Of a DNA stretch of 64,000 bases, positions 34,410 to 45,811 are shown in pieces. A model generated the notes under the pieces. The model saw only the letters and a program-made list of their open reading frames with translations, made no database searches and was not told where the DNA came from. Numbering within the stretch: the first letter of the stretch is position 1; each line of letters begins with the position of its first letter. This DNA is from Linum tenue (lineage: Eukaryota; Streptophyta; Magnoliopsida; Malpighiales; Linaceae), in the NCBI GenBank assembly GCA_946122785.1, contig CAMGYJ010000006.1:52596066-52660065 (forward strand), written 5' to 3'. Both the position numbers and the translations under genes were made by a program.

Positions 34410-35010
34410 CCTTTACCCCCTGCAAGCTGGGCATACAGGTTACAAGTGCCCAGTTTGGAGAGTAAAAACTGAAACCAATCAATACCGAGGCCTTTGGTGA
34501 AGATGTCTGCGGCCTGCTCCAGGGAGGAGATCTTGCGAGGGAGAACAAACTGAGAGGAAACATGACCTCGAACAAAATAGCATTCCATTCCACGTGCTTA
34601 GTACGCTCGTGGAACACGATATTAGACACAATGTATAAAGCTGCTTGGTTGTCACAGAACAGAGGAGTGGGACCAGTCGAGGGCACACCAAGATCCCAAA
34701 GAAGAGCATGGAGCCAAATTACCTTACGAGTAGCACTAGCCATGGCACGATATTCAACCTCAGCGGAAGAGCGAGCAACCACGGTATGCTTCTTCGTGCG
34801 TCAGGAAAACGGCGTAGAACCAAGCATAACAATGTAACAGGGAGTGGAACACCGTGTCGTCTGACAATCCACCCAATTAGCATCACAGTAGACGGTCAAC
34901 TGAAGATCACTAACATCCGGAAGACGAATACCCTGACTTGGCGCATTCTTCAAGTAGCGGAGAACACGATCCGCAGCAGCAACATGCGCAGGAGTAGGAG
35001 AATTCACAAA
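34410..35010 (-). pseudogene. Copia RNase H region (reverse element)
   Basis: Reads VLRYLKNAPSQGIRLPDVSD, YCDANWVDCQTTRCST, then after a stop VVARSSAEVEYRAMASATRK and CDNQAALYIVSNIVFHERTK, the conserved copia RNase H order. At least two frame breaks. Confidence 0.85.
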
Positions 35011-35205
35011 TCAACTGAGGATATTGACTGCATAGAGAATGTCAGGCCGAGTGACGGTGAGATACTGGAGGCGACCGACCAAACGCTTATAAGCCGGACC
35101 ATCCACCGGAGTGGCCAAGGACAAAAACATCATCAGCAAGCCGAATTATAGAATGTTTTTGCTCAATGGGGAAAGATGTTGGGCGCCCCCCGTGAGACCA
35201 ACATC

Positions 35206-35870
35206 CTAAAGGAGGTCCAGGGTATACTTCTGCTGAGACAGGGCAATCCCTTTCGAGGAACGAGCAACCTCGATCCTGAGAAAATACTTCAGCGTACGCA
35301 AGTTCTTAATGGCAAACCGACCATCCAAGACATCCTTAACCTGCTGAATAAACGCAACGTCATTTCCGGCCAAAATCACATCATCCACATAGATCAACGC
35401 GACAACAAATGTGGTGGCCGTGCGGCGGACCAAAAGGGAGTAATCTGCACAGGAACGAGTGAAACCCATGCCAAGTAGAGTAGAAGTGAACTTTGCATAC
35501 CACTTACGAGAAGCCTGCTTCATATCGTACAGAGACTTGTGTAACCAACAAACACGATCATCACCTGGAGTAGCAAAACCCTGAGAAATCTTCATGTAAA
35601 CCTCTTCCTTCATATCCTTATTGACATCCAAATGGTGAACTGTCCAACCCCGGGCAGTAGCCACGACAAGAAAACATCGCACACTAACCAGCTTGGCAAC
35701 AGGTGCGAAAGTGTCATGATAGTCGATCCCCTCAACCTGCGTGAAACGCTTGGTTACGAGATGAGCCTTATATTGTTTGATCTCCCCATATGGATGATAT
35801 TTAACCTTATAAATCCATTTGGGAGAGATGGCCTTCTTGCCAGGAGGTAAGGAACCAAGGACCAACTGCC
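35206..35870 (-). pseudogene. Copia reverse transcriptase region (reverse element)
   Basis: A nearly continuous frame of about 220 codons with ISPKWIYKVKYHPYGEIKQY, FTQVEGIDYHDTFAPVAKL, VHHLDVNKDMKEEVYMKISQ and VVALIYVDDVILAGND. The YVDD pair is intact. Flanking frame breaks rule out activity. Confidence 0.9.
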
Positions 35871-35916
35871 ATTAGCTTCTAGCGGACTCATCTCACGCTT
35901 CATAACCTCGCGCCAC

Positions 35917-37815
35917 TCAATATAGCGAATGGCTTTGGTGAAAATATGTCACCTCCTGGACCCAGGAGACGACTGCAAGGAATGCCCGATGACCTGGAGA
36001 AAAGGCATCATACGTAACATGTTTCGCCATATGATGAGGAATATTTGACGACGGAAGATCAGTATCATATACCTCCAAGTGGGAGGGAATAGTGCGCTCC
36101 CGGAGATTCTGAAGCGGGGCAGGTGCAAGAGAAGTTGGCCGATCAGTGGAGGAGTCAATCGATTCGGCAGCTACTGGCGTCAAGGAGGTAGGTGTGCCAT
36201 TAGCAGGTTCTAAGGTGGAAGGAGGCTCCTCAACTGTGTCGTCATCTTCGTCCGCAATCGAGACAAGCGCAAAAGGAAAAGAGGAAGTGGTGGAGCTCGA
36301 TACAGATGAGGGGTGGCTAGCAGGGTCTTGGAAGGTAAATGAGTGCTCCATGAAGGAGGCGTCCCTGCTGACATAAAACTTCTTGGCTTTCAAGTCCCAA
36401 AGCCTATATCCCTTTTGGTTTGCCGGGTAACCAACAAATACAGAACGACGACCACGTTCAACAAATTTTGACAGCCCCTTGAGAGTATCCTTTTCATAAG
36501 CAAGACACCCGAAAACCCGAAGATGAGAATAACTTGTTGGCTTACCCAAGAGAAGCTCGTACGGAGTACAATTGTTTATCGTCTTCAACGGGAGTCGATT
36601 AATAAGATACGTGGCTGTGAGAACGGACTCACTCCAAAACTGTAGTGGAAGATTCGCTCAAAACAAAAGTGCCTGGGCAATCTCAAGGAGATGCTTGTTC
36701 GTTAACGCCATTCTGCTGCGGCGTGTCTGTACACGAGGTCTGCAGAAGGATCCCACGAGCTTCATAGTGCGATCTCAACCTGTCTGTTTGGAATTCCATC
36801 CAATTATTAGCTTGAATACGAGTAACCTCCTTCCCAAACTGCTTTCCTGCCATGTTGATAAAAATCTCAAGATAGCGCTCAACCTCAGATTTATAACGCA
36901 TCAGGTAAACCCAGGTAGCACAACTAGGGATGGCAACGGGTAGGGTCGGGTGCGGGTTTATCCTATACCAACTCCTAACCCGCCGGGTAGAGCTTTCTAA
37001 AATACCCGACCAAATAACCACCGGGTATGAAAATTATATAACCATACCCTACCCACCGGGTAACCACGGGTATTCGGGTAACCATGGGTACGAATCCTAA
37101 ACTATGAACTTATACACATATATGCACATACATATTGTTGTCCATTAAAAATTCTAACTTGTAACTGTTCTAGCTTCAACAATCCACACAAATAAAAACA
37201 ACAAACACATAATAATTGTTCTTGCTTCTACAATCCACACAAACATAATAATTGTCTACATCTTCATCATCAATAATGGTAGCTAAACTCAATTTCTCAA
37301 GCTAAAATAAATTTCTCAAGGGAAATTGACCCTTTGGTTAGCGGGGCGGGTATAACGGGGCGGGTATTATCGATTACCATACCCGTACCCTACCCTTTAT
37401 TTTGAAACCGGGTATTACCCGTACCCTCCCCTTAACCCGTCAAAGCGGGTAATTACCCTCGTTGACCGGTTACGGTCGGGTAGGGTACCCATGGTTACGG
37501 GTTGGATTGACATCCCTAAGCACAACTGAAATCGTCGACAACAGTACGAAAATAACGAGCCCCGCCTTGGGTGGGAAACTTAAAATTTTCCCAAATATCC
37601 ACATGGATAAGTTCAAAACAACGACTGGTTTTAATAGAGCTCTTAGGAAAAGGTAACCGAGTCTGCTTCGCACGAATACAAGAGTCACAATTGTCTATCG
37701 TGCACTTATTCTGAACAAAACTAGATAAAATCTGAGCCTTCCTCGGAGACGGGTGACCTAGCCTCGAAAGCCAAAGTGCTCCCATCTTGGTGTCGGGACC
37801 TGAAACTGCCAACAC
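35917..37815 (-). pseudogene. Copia integrase region, interrupted by a MITE
   Basis: From the right: GALWLSRLGHPSPRKAQILS with NCDSCIRAKQTRLPFPKSS (GAG-pre-integrase, zinc-binding HH-CC). Then a 594-bp MITE (36925-37518), then the core (QANNWMEFQTDRLRSHYEAR, TDTPQQNGVNEQ) and the C-terminal part (LRVFGCLAYEKDTLKGLSKF; KGYRLWDLKAKKFYVSRDAS). The DDE core has lost residues around the first Asp. Confidence 0.85.
36925..37518. mobile_element. hAT-type MITE inserted in the copia integrase
   Basis: Ends TAGGGATGGCAACGGGTAGG and, inverted, TAGGGATGTCAATCCAACCC. AGCACAAC is duplicated at 36917-36924 and 37519-37526. 594 bp, many GGGTA/TACCC phrases, no coding capacity. Confidence 0.93.
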
Positions 37816-37957
37816 ATGCGATGGTCCAGTCTGTCTCGCAGAAGCCCACTACCAATCATCCTTTTGGAGCGTAAGTCCTGAATGACGCAAAAGTCGCGAA
37901 AATAATTTGCCCAACATCAAAATCCTACGTCAGTCGACTCACAGAGAGAAGATTGCA

Positions 37958-38400
37958 TTAAAATAGTGGAATATTCAACACGTGACTCAACTTCATCCCA
38001 TTCAACAACTGAACCTCCCCAATTCTGGTAACCGATATACTCTCCACATTCAGAATTTTAACCGGCAAGTAACCCAACGCATTCTTGGAATTCTTTAGCA
38101 AACTGGAATCATTCGTAATATACTCATTGCACCTAGAATCAATCACCCATTCAATACCGGAGAGAAATTTACTTGCCATATTTTTTGTGGATTCAGAATG
38201 AAGAGGCGGCTCACTGGACCCAGCATTGTGATTCAGAAACTAAATAAGATTTTGCACCTGTTCCATGGACAAATCATGGATGGAAATCCCCGCCATACCC
38301 GAGGTCTGCACAGCCCAAAGAGTCTCCCTTAGCTATCCACGATGCTGATTATTATTATTCTGCTTAGTTGACTTGTCAGGGTACCCAACGAGGAGCGCTT
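37958..38400 (-). pseudogene. Copia protease region remnant
   Basis: Reads SGIEWVIDSRCNEYITNDSS: the protease motif DSG is changed to DSR. LPVKILNVESISVTRIGEVQ and GMKLSHVLNIPLF follow. Further upstream (to about 38400) only decayed gag linker remains. Confidence 0.75.
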
Positions 38401-38429
38401 AGAGGCTGACATGGTCGCTTGTTAGTTGC

Positions 38430-38925
38430 CTATACAATGAACATGGGTAAGTGTTCTATTACTCGTGCCGAGATTTGGGGGCACTAAAGATGTTGGAGAT
38501 ATCATGGGATAGGGGCTATCACCAAGTGGGGGTGCATATGGACTCCAGAACAACACTCCCTTTCCTGCAAGACAACCACCTGCAGAACAAACATGCCAAC
38601 CTCACTGTGGCATGCCTGGACCTGTTTAGCCGAGATTGGGTAGTTTGACTTACCCATGTCTACCGAGAAGCCAATATTTTGGCAAATTCCTTAGCTCATA
38701 TATGGCATTCCCTGTCTTTAGGAACTCATATTGTTAACCTCTCAGACTTTGATGTTTATCTTTGGACTATGTTTGACTCTGTTGGCGGTTTTACCGTTCG
38801 TTCGATTGTTGAAGAAGAGGTAGTGGCGCTTCGCACCCACTTTCATAAAAAAAGAAAAATCAAACCTAGTTGTAAATATCGCCGGTTTATAAGGATTAAT
38901 GTACATGTGTTACTTTAAAACTTTA
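38430..38925 (+). pseudogene. LINE RNase H, 3' end of a LINE
   Basis: Two frames in phase around one stop read VHMDSRTTLPFLQDNHLQNK, ACLDLFSRDWVV and then THVYREANILANSLAHIWHS. This is the C-terminal RNase H domain (RVT_3 type) of plant L1 elements, with the REANxxADxLA motif altered. It follows the truncated copia element and may be the 3' end of the LINE whose earlier parts lie at 20.0-34.3 kb. Confidence 0.75.
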
Positions 38926-39044
38926 AAAATTTGTTTTCTATCTCGTGGAATTGGTGGAGGAGTTGAACTTTTAATAAGTGCAAACATTGGAGTTGGAATT
39001 GTATATTGAAGGAGCGATTATGGTGATTAATATGAAATAGTAAG

Positions 39045-39273
39045 TGTGAATTTTCACTATGTGTTGAATCCAAGTACGACTTATTATTTTGGTGTAATGT
39101 TATATGTTATTACTCATATGTTAGATGATATTTGATAATAATCTATTAATGCATGAACATTATAATGACTTTTTTCATTTATCTAGATTAAACCGGGTTA
39201 AAGTGGTCGGACCATTAACCCTCAAACCACTTGTTCGACCGGGCCATTGGGCTAAACCAGATTGACAACCTTG
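39045..39273. mobile_element. Partial copy of the 6.2-kb hAT MITE
   Basis: Matches the right half of the element at 6195-6651 (GTGTGAATTTTCA, TACTCATATGTTAGATGA, ATTGACAACCTTG end). The left half is absent. Confidence 0.75.
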
Positions 39274-39390
39274 ATTAAACGGTTACAATTATAACCGAAC
39301 CGACTTACAACCTTACCTATTACGAAAATATATAATATATAACACCCAAAAAATCAACTAAAAGTACTCAATAATCTAATAATTATAAAA

Positions 39391-40830
39391 GGGTTAATAT
39401 TTTCACCTGGCTAGAACTTTACACATGTTCAACATCATGATCAATCTTTTCGATCTATAATTTCGTGGCCTCAACTATGCATCAAATTTACGAATTGGTC
39501 CATCACGAGTGTTGATCGTTATGTTTGACGGTCAAAACGCCAAATCACTGCCTAATCAGCATAAAAATACCTAAAAATTACTAAATTCCACATATTATCA
39601 AATTTTGAATTATTATAATTAAATAAAATTAAATTTAGAAAATTAGAAAAACTGAAAAACAGAAATTAAATCCATTAAACCCTTGTTGGACTTGAAAATG
39701 AGGGTTTTGAGTTTTAAAAATATTTGGATTTATGATGGATTTGTTGCATTATGGATTTGAAAGAGTACATTATTTCTTTAGTTAATTTTTATCATAGATT
39801 TATGATGGATTTGTCTCACAAATTTGCCTTCCATTATCAAATCCCAAATGAAATGTGGGATTTGCAAATATGTGAGGTCCACGAATTTGTGTCCCTTAGC
39901 AAACAATGAACTAATGCCAAATCCTTGATGCTCGTGATTTGGGTGCCAAATTCATCACCCAAATCCCACAAGCAAACGATACCCTATTGTCAATGACCTA
40001 TGCGGTGTAATTTCTATTTTATAGTTTAAATTTAATTTTCCTTTTTAATTTAATTTAATTATAATAGTTCAAAATTAGATCATATGTGGAATTTGGTAAC
40101 TTTTAAAGTATTTTTTATATTGATTAGGCAGTGACTTGGCGTATCCGCCCCATACCCATGCGGGGAAAGGTTTTGTAAACCCATCCCCATACCCATGGGT
40201 TTTGGTACCCATGGGTAATACTCGCCCTGTACATCCAACATCATTATGCATAAGATTTTATATACTGTTCAAATCGTATGATCCAAAAAGATCTATTATT
40301 CCATAAGATAGAGTACAATATTTTCCAAATCATTAGTTTCTAAGTTCGATACATCTACTAAGTAATACTTAACTAACATAATTATCTTCTTAACAAGAGG
40401 GAAAAGTGAAAGAATGAAGGGAGAATTGACGTAAAGGAAATAGATTTGGATTTGGGTGGTCACTCAATTGCATTTCTACTATATATTGTCTTGAGTTACT
40501 TTCACTATCATTGATAGGTTTCCATTTGATCCATGTATATATTATATATGTGAAGAAATATTCTTGGTGGGGCGGGTATGGGGCGGGGGAGGCTAAAACC
40601 ATACCCCTCATACCCATCAAACTTTTTGCGAGGCGGGCGGGTACCAACGGTCATGAGTTTGATTGTCATCCCTACTTGGTGGGTTGACCGTCAAACATAA
40701 TGGTCAACATTCGGGATGGGTCAATTTCGTAAATTTAATGCATAGTTGAGACCACAAAGTTATAGATCGAAAAGATTGGTCAGTATATTGATTATGAGTA
40801 AAGTTTGGGCCAGACAAAAAATGTTAACCT
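39391..40830. mobile_element. Mutator-like element with long TIRs, itself invaded
   Basis: The left 270 bp (GGGTTAATATTTTCACCTGG; TCTTTTCGATCTATAATTTC; GTTTGACGGTCAA; CACTGCCTAATCA) return in inverse at the right (to 40830). The right TIR is split by a MITE fragment (40142-40674), and the centre holds a MITE-like block (about 39680-39995). The flanks ATTATAAAA and CTATTAAAA agree at only 6 of 9 positions, so the target duplication is weak. Confidence 0.8.
40142..40674. mobile_element. hAT-type MITE, left end damaged
   Basis: The right end, inverted, reads TAGGGATGACAATCAAACTC like the other TAGGG MITEs, but the left end lacks the TAGGGATG tip. CTTGGCG (40135-40141) and CTTGGTG (40675-40681) look like a worn target duplication. 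It interrupts the right TIR of the surrounding Mutator-like element, which proves insertion. Confidence 0.75.
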
Positions 40831-41279
40831 CTATTAAAATAGGCAAAATACACTTGTATAGCCATGACTTTCACGTTTGTCACAAATATAGCCATAATTA
40901 TCCGAAAACACAAAATAGCTAAATCCGTCCATTTTGTTAATGGTGTAAGTTAACGGTATGACAAGACTAACGGAAGAGGCTGAGTTGGGGATTGATTTAC
41001 CAAACCAACCGAAGTTGATTAGTAAATTTTTTTTAAATAGCTCTCTCTCTTTCTCGCTCTAGACTGCTGCCCTTTCCTCTTCTTCTTCTCTCTCTATTCT
41101 TTCAAGGAGCCTCGCCATAATCTCCCAAAGAGAAAACCCTAGGTGCGGCGCTTAAGATCTGCGGCTCGCCATTTCTAGAGCTCTTTTGCTTGTTGTTTTA
41201 TTGTTATGCATTCCTCGGTGGTGGAGCTGGAGCTGAGATTTTGAATTCAGGATTTTGAATTCAGCGGGGGAGGGGAGGG

Positions 41280-42610
41280 TGATAACGATGTATTTGCACA
41301 TGTTTGCACCCCTTAGTTCTTATCCATTTGCGGCTAGTATTCGTGTATTTTTGGCCCATTTTACGCTGGGTTGTGCTACTTTGTCATAATTCAGGTCCTA
41401 GACGTCGAAGGAAAGGCTAAGCACGAGATTCGGGGCGTTTGGAGGTCATTCGGTCGAGCTGGGGGTGAAAGACGGGCAGGAGGCCTGAAGAACACGGCCG
41501 TGTACACAAACAGGCATGCCAGTGTTTTTATGTGCGAGAGCTGAACTGACGGAAAAGCAAAACACGGGCTGGCCTAAAGAAAAATACGGCCGTGTCCATA
41601 TTTAGGCACGACCGTGTTTTGACCGACGCGGGCGTGTTTTTAACACGTGGCAAGGGCACGGACGGGCAAAAGTAAAACACGGCCGTGTCCTCGACCGTGT
41701 TTTGCCAAGAATCGGGTTTTTGAGGCAGATTCAAGCCAAAGGAAAGGGAGAGCTGGGTTTTGGTTCCCAAACACCCAAGGGACGAAACCTAGAGAGAGAG
41801 AGAGCGACTTGGGAACATTCTTGGAGCTATATTGGAGCATTTTTTTGCCATTGGAGCTCGGGAATCAAGCTTGGAGATGGAGATTGAAGATCTAGATCAG
41901 ATTTTTGCAGTCTCTCTCTTCTCTATGGAGTAACTTCCCTTCACTTAGGTTTTGAGGAACCCTAGTTCCATGTGTTAGGATCTTTCTTGTATGAAGTTTT
42001 GGATGCTATATTGTGTGATTATAATCGGTTGAGGCATGATTTATTGAGTCAATTGAATCTTGATCAAATTCTCTTGATTTCTGTTTTAACCTATGATAGA
42101 TAGAATCTGATTAGGTTAAGAGAGCTTCCTTGATTGATAGTGGTGAACTGGTTGTGCGAGAGTCAATCAATTCACTGCTTTGTACTGGAATTCATTCCTA
42201 TAGTAGAGATCTGTGTGAATCGCCTTAGCAGTCTATCACGGTGAAGGCTAGTCGCCTGCTGGGTATTCTATCTAAGAGGGCTTGGTCAGCTTAAGAGATT
42301 CCAAGCTAATTTAGGATCTTCTGCAGTTTAATCAACAGTAGATCAAACAAAGGTAATTGCAACTTGGACCTAATTGAGGAGTTAGGGGGAATCATACCTA
42401 AGTGAGTTCCCAACTTGTAATTAGTAGAGTAGTTAGCAGAGTAGTTTAGTAAATCAATCCTTTATCTAGTTTGCTAGATAATGAACTGAAGCTGAGTAAT
42501 AGTAACTCTAGAGACCCGTGGATTCGATATTTATTACTTGTGCCACTATATTGCAGTCCCTTTCATTGGTTACACTTGGCCATTGTTAGGTGTTGTGTTT
42601 TAGCGTGTCA
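41280..42610 (+). repeat. 5' LTR of copy A
   Basis: 1331 bp. Contains paired ACACGGCCGTGT-type dyads at about 41490-41700 and the conserved CTCTATGGAGTAACTTCCCT and AGAGACCCGTGGATTCG segments shared with the other LTRs. Confidence 0.92.
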
Positions 42611-42616
42611 AGTTTT

Positions 42617-42633
42617 TGGCGCCATTGCCGGGG
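42617..42633 (+). promoter_or_regulatory. Primer binding site, tRNA-Asp
   Basis: TGGCGCCATTGCCGGGG, seven bases after the LTR end, is complementary to the 3' end of plant tRNA-Asp (CCCCGGCAACGGCGCCA) except one base. It primes minus-strand DNA synthesis. Confidence 0.85.
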
Positions 42634-42739
42634 ACTTTCTAGATTATTAGGAAAGGAAGAAGTTTGTTACTTTAGCGTTTTTTTTCCACCCTTGCTTTTC
42701 ACTTGGGTGTTTTTGTTTTTGTTGGTGCAGATCTGAATC

Positions 42740-45415
42740 ATGGATCCTAATGGCTTCTCCAACCAGTGGGGGTATCCACCACCACCCGAGTGGTATCACC
42801 CCCGAGACTTCGTGGAGCAATCAAGGAGGAGAAGACTATGGATTCGGGTTTCAGTACCAACCCCCTTACTACGGAGAACAATCAGACCCCTGGGCATATC
42901 AAGAACAACCTTTTTATCAAGAAGAATTCATCCCACAACCAGAAGGGCCACCAGATCTTGATATAGCCACATCCCTCATGGGCCATCCGGCAGAGCCATG
43001 ATACACTCCACAGCCAGATCCGAACTATCACTTGAGGCTTCTCGTGGAGAAGATTGCTCGAGTACCTGAGAGATCCTTTCTCGAGATGGATCCTCATATC
43101 CAGACCATTGCCCGAACTGACTTCTCCTTTCCCCGTGAAACAGAGGATACCCTTCGGAGCATAAAGAAGCACATAGAGGTCATTGAGAAAGCTTGTTCAC
43201 AGTTTTCTCAAGACAAACTTTATGCCGCCACACAAGTAGAGGAGGAGGAAGAAGAAGGCAATCATGAGGATGTTGAGGAGCATACAAAAGTTGTCACAGA
43301 ATGCTCCCATGATAATCATGATCAAGTGTATCCTCTGGTGGTAGATCACAACTTTTCCCATTCCCGCTCTGACATGTTGGGCCCGAGCGAGGAGGTGCAA
43401 GATGAACTTATTGAGAACCTTGCATGGCGACTTGCTCTCCAATCCGTTATGGAAGAAGAAGAGAGAGAAAGGGTGAGGAAAGAAGTTGTAGAGGATGAGG
43501 AAGAAAGCAAAGAAGAGGTAGTTCTTGATCTTTTCCAAGGAGAGAGACCACATTTTGAAGAAGCAAGGGGGGGGGGGGGGTTGAAGAAGCGAGTGGTGTC
43601 CAAGCTAAGGATGAAGTTGAGGTGGAAGAGGCTTGCACCGGCCCTATAATACAAGTAATATCCCCACCAAACTTCGAGGAACTGCGTAGCAAGGACCCAT
43701 TTGCAGTGTCTCTTTGCCAGACCAAGGCCACATCCACATCGGTCCCTCTTGGTGGACGCGATGGTGGTCAGTCGATACAGTTATATTTGGTTTGGGGCAA
43801 TGAGACAAGAGAAGAAACGAAGAAGAGGTCTCGAGGGTGGAGACTTGACTCGCTATGACACAACTCCTAACAATAGCCAAGTGTAACCAATGAAAGGGAC
43901 TGCAGTATAGTGGCTCAAGTAATAAATATCGAATCCACGGGTCTCTAGAGTTACTATTACTCAGCTTCAGTTCATTATCTAGCAAACCAGATTAAGATAG
44001 AAGAACTAAAACTACTCTAGCAAACTACAGTTAAGGTTAATTTAATTACAGGTTGGGAACTCACTTAGGTATGATTCCCCCTAGCCACTAGCCAGATTAA
44101 TGATTGACGATCTCTAACCTGTTTCACTTTCATTCACAATGCGGAGAATCCTTAACTAGACCTTGAGTCTCGACTAAAGGAACAAGGCCCTCTTGAGTCA
44201 ATTGCCTAGAGGGACGTATCCTTCTCTAGAACAACCGATCAAGGCGTTCTGAACTAGACTCCCTCTATCGAAAGAGGTTCTCAATCGATACAAAGCAGTG
44301 AATCAACCCTCTACTAAAGCAGTCAATCCAATACTATCAATCTATGGTGCTCTATTGACCTAATCAGGTATTCGCTCTCATAGGATCAAAGCAGAATCAA
44401 ATATCTCGACTAAAGCAGAATTGAATCATGAAAACATGCATAGATTGAATATGAACTCAAGATTATCAAGTCAGAGTACTCATACAATCATCCAATCAAA
44501 CAAACATAGCTAGGGTTCCTCAAAACCTAAGTGAAGGGAAGTTACTCCATAGAGAAGAGAGAGACTACAGTAAGAATCTTCAGATGATCAGTCTTCAAGT
44601 CCGGGCTTATTCCTCGAGCTTCCAAGGCGAAGAAATCCTCCAATTGCACTCCAAGAATGCCCTCAAATCGCCCCCTCTCTCTTTGGTTCGTCCCTTGGGT
44701 GTTTGGGATCCAAAACCCAGCTCCCCCTCTCCTTTGGCTCGAATTTGGGTTAAAAAACCCGATTCTGGGCAAAACACGGTCGCGGGCACGGCCGTGCTTT
44801 GGTTTTGCCCGCCCGTGTTTTGCCCCCGTGTTAAAAACACGCCCGGGCGCGTTGGCCAAAACACGGTCGTGCCTAAATATGGGCACGGCCGTGTTTTGAT
44901 TTAGGCGCGCCCGTGTTTTTACTGCCGAACCTGTTCCCCTATATTCAATGCTTCGTTTCTCCCTCGTCCGGACTCCGAATCAGTCGCCGTTTCATCTCAG
45001 ACGCTCGTAGTCTCGTCCTCTTTCTTTTCATGACAAGCTTGCATGATTCTTTATCCATAAAGTGAGGTAGAAATCCATTCTTCTTCAGGTCATGCCCGAG
45101 TTTCTGCTCCCGAATCGCCAATTGATCTCTGATTGACTTGAAACATGCGCCTATGCTTCACTTTATGTGCTAGGACCTGAAATATGACAAAGGAACACAA
45201 CCTAGCATAAAATAGGCCAAAGATGTGATAATTAAAGCTCAAACGATCAAGAAATACAGGGGAAAACATGTGCAAATATCGAGTAATCAAGACTTCAGCT
45301 GCATCAAGTGCATGAGCCTTCATCACCTGCCACATCACCTGCTCGTGACTTGAGACTCCACCTCATAGATGAGAACCTCAACTTCAAAGAGGTTCTAGCA
45401 TGGACCGAAACTTAG
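42740..45415 (+). pseudogene. Acidic element-borne ORF of unknown function (copy A), interrupted
   Basis: Starts MDPNGFSNQWGYPPPPEWYH, then after a frameshift EDYGFGFQYQPPYYGEQ. A TGA at 42999-43001 and a slip in a G14 run (43566-43580) are further lesions. The middle is E-rich and likely helical (EEEEEEGNHEDVEEHTK; ESVMEEEERERVRKEVVED-like). A Y-L-V-W-G motif (QLYLVWGNETREETKK) comes near the end. A solo LTR splits the ORF at 43845; the end continues at 45290 as RDLRLHLIDENLNFKEVL plus AWTET and stop. Without the insert it is about 405 codons. It sits where gag is expected but I see no capsid, zinc knuckle or enzymatic motif. The agreement with copy B (50622-51802) over its whole length, including both ends, shows it was a real protein. 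Confidence 0.75.
43846..45289 (-). mobile_element. Solo LTR, reverse orientation, 5-bp TSD AGACT
   Basis: Reverse strand: starts TGATTACTCGATATTTGCAC at 45289 and ends TAGCGAGTCA at 43846. AGACT is duplicated at 43841-43845 and 45290-45294. It belongs to the same broad LTR family (inverse of AGAGACCCGTGGATTCG and of CTCTATGGAGTAACTTCCCT present). It cuts the acidic ORF of copy A and so inserted after copy A. Confidence 0.93.
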
Positions 45416-45452
45416 GATCCAACGTCCGGCTCACGATGTGAAAGAAGCGCTT

Positions 45453-45470
45453 GTTGGGAGGCAACCCAAC
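45453..45470 (+). other. Conserved hairpin after the ORF (copy A)
   Basis: GTTGGGAGGCAACCCAAC, a 6-bp stem with an AGGCAA loop, lies 38 bases after the ORF stop in a block (GTCCGGCTCACGA...GCTTG...GGGAGGCAACCCAAC) also present after the ORF of copy B (about 51811-51858), where the stem is slightly weakened. Equivalent blocks are common in plant Athila/Tat-like and derived elements. Confidence 0.6.
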
Positions 45471-45763
45471 CAGTTGGTTTGCATTTCTTTCCCTATTTCT
45501 CCGCGGTTGAGTCGGTTTTGTTCTTTGATTTTAGAGTCAATAACTCAACCTTTGTGAGATTTTGTGTGGTGTTTGTGTTCCGACTGCTCTTTCTCTACTT
45601 TCCTCCTAGAATGCACCGCCTGCCCCGTTCACCATCATTCACACTTGATCTGGTAACTTCGTTCTACCCTCCTTATCTTTCCTCCATTGAGCACAATGTC
45701 GTGCTTAAGTGTGGGGGGATGTTCGATTATGTATGTGTGTGAATGTTTGGCTATATGTGCGTG

Positions 45764-45811
45764 CTTGGAGCCTAGTCCACTGTCCAAATTTCGAGATTTG
45801 AGGGCTCCAAG
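45764..45811 (+). other. Conserved long hairpin (copy A)
   Basis: CTTGGAGCC pairs with GGCTCCAAG 30 bases later, with an inner CAAATTT/GATTTG pairing. The same structure is in copy B (52103-52152) with a different inner sequence, so pairing is kept while bases change. Confidence 0.6.

Larger units (their letters stand above)
34263..38400 (-). mobile_element. Second Ty1-copia element, reverse orientation, 5'-truncated
   Basis: On the reverse strand: protease (about 38179), GAG-pre-integrase (37815), integrase (37530-35917, split by a MITE), reverse transcriptase (35870-35206), RNase H (35007-34410), a purine tract GCAGGGGGTAAAGGGAA and a 144-bp 3' LTR. Most of gag and the 5' LTR are missing at the right, where LINE RNase H sequence begins. 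Heavily mutated. Confidence 0.85.

Noticed and set aside
34562..37656. Plus-strand frames over the reverse copia element
   Set aside because: Antisense of RNase H, reverse transcriptase and integrase, which are clear on the minus strand.
39391..40841. A perfect 9-bp duplication for the 39.4-kb Mutator-like element
   Set aside because: ATTATAAAA versus CTATTAAAA agree only at 6 of 9, and the right side overlaps the duplication of the next element, so I do not claim it.
43560..43650. G14 run as a programmed frameshift site in the acidic ORF
   Set aside because: Copy B has no G run at the equivalent place, so a slippage mutation or sequencing error is simpler.
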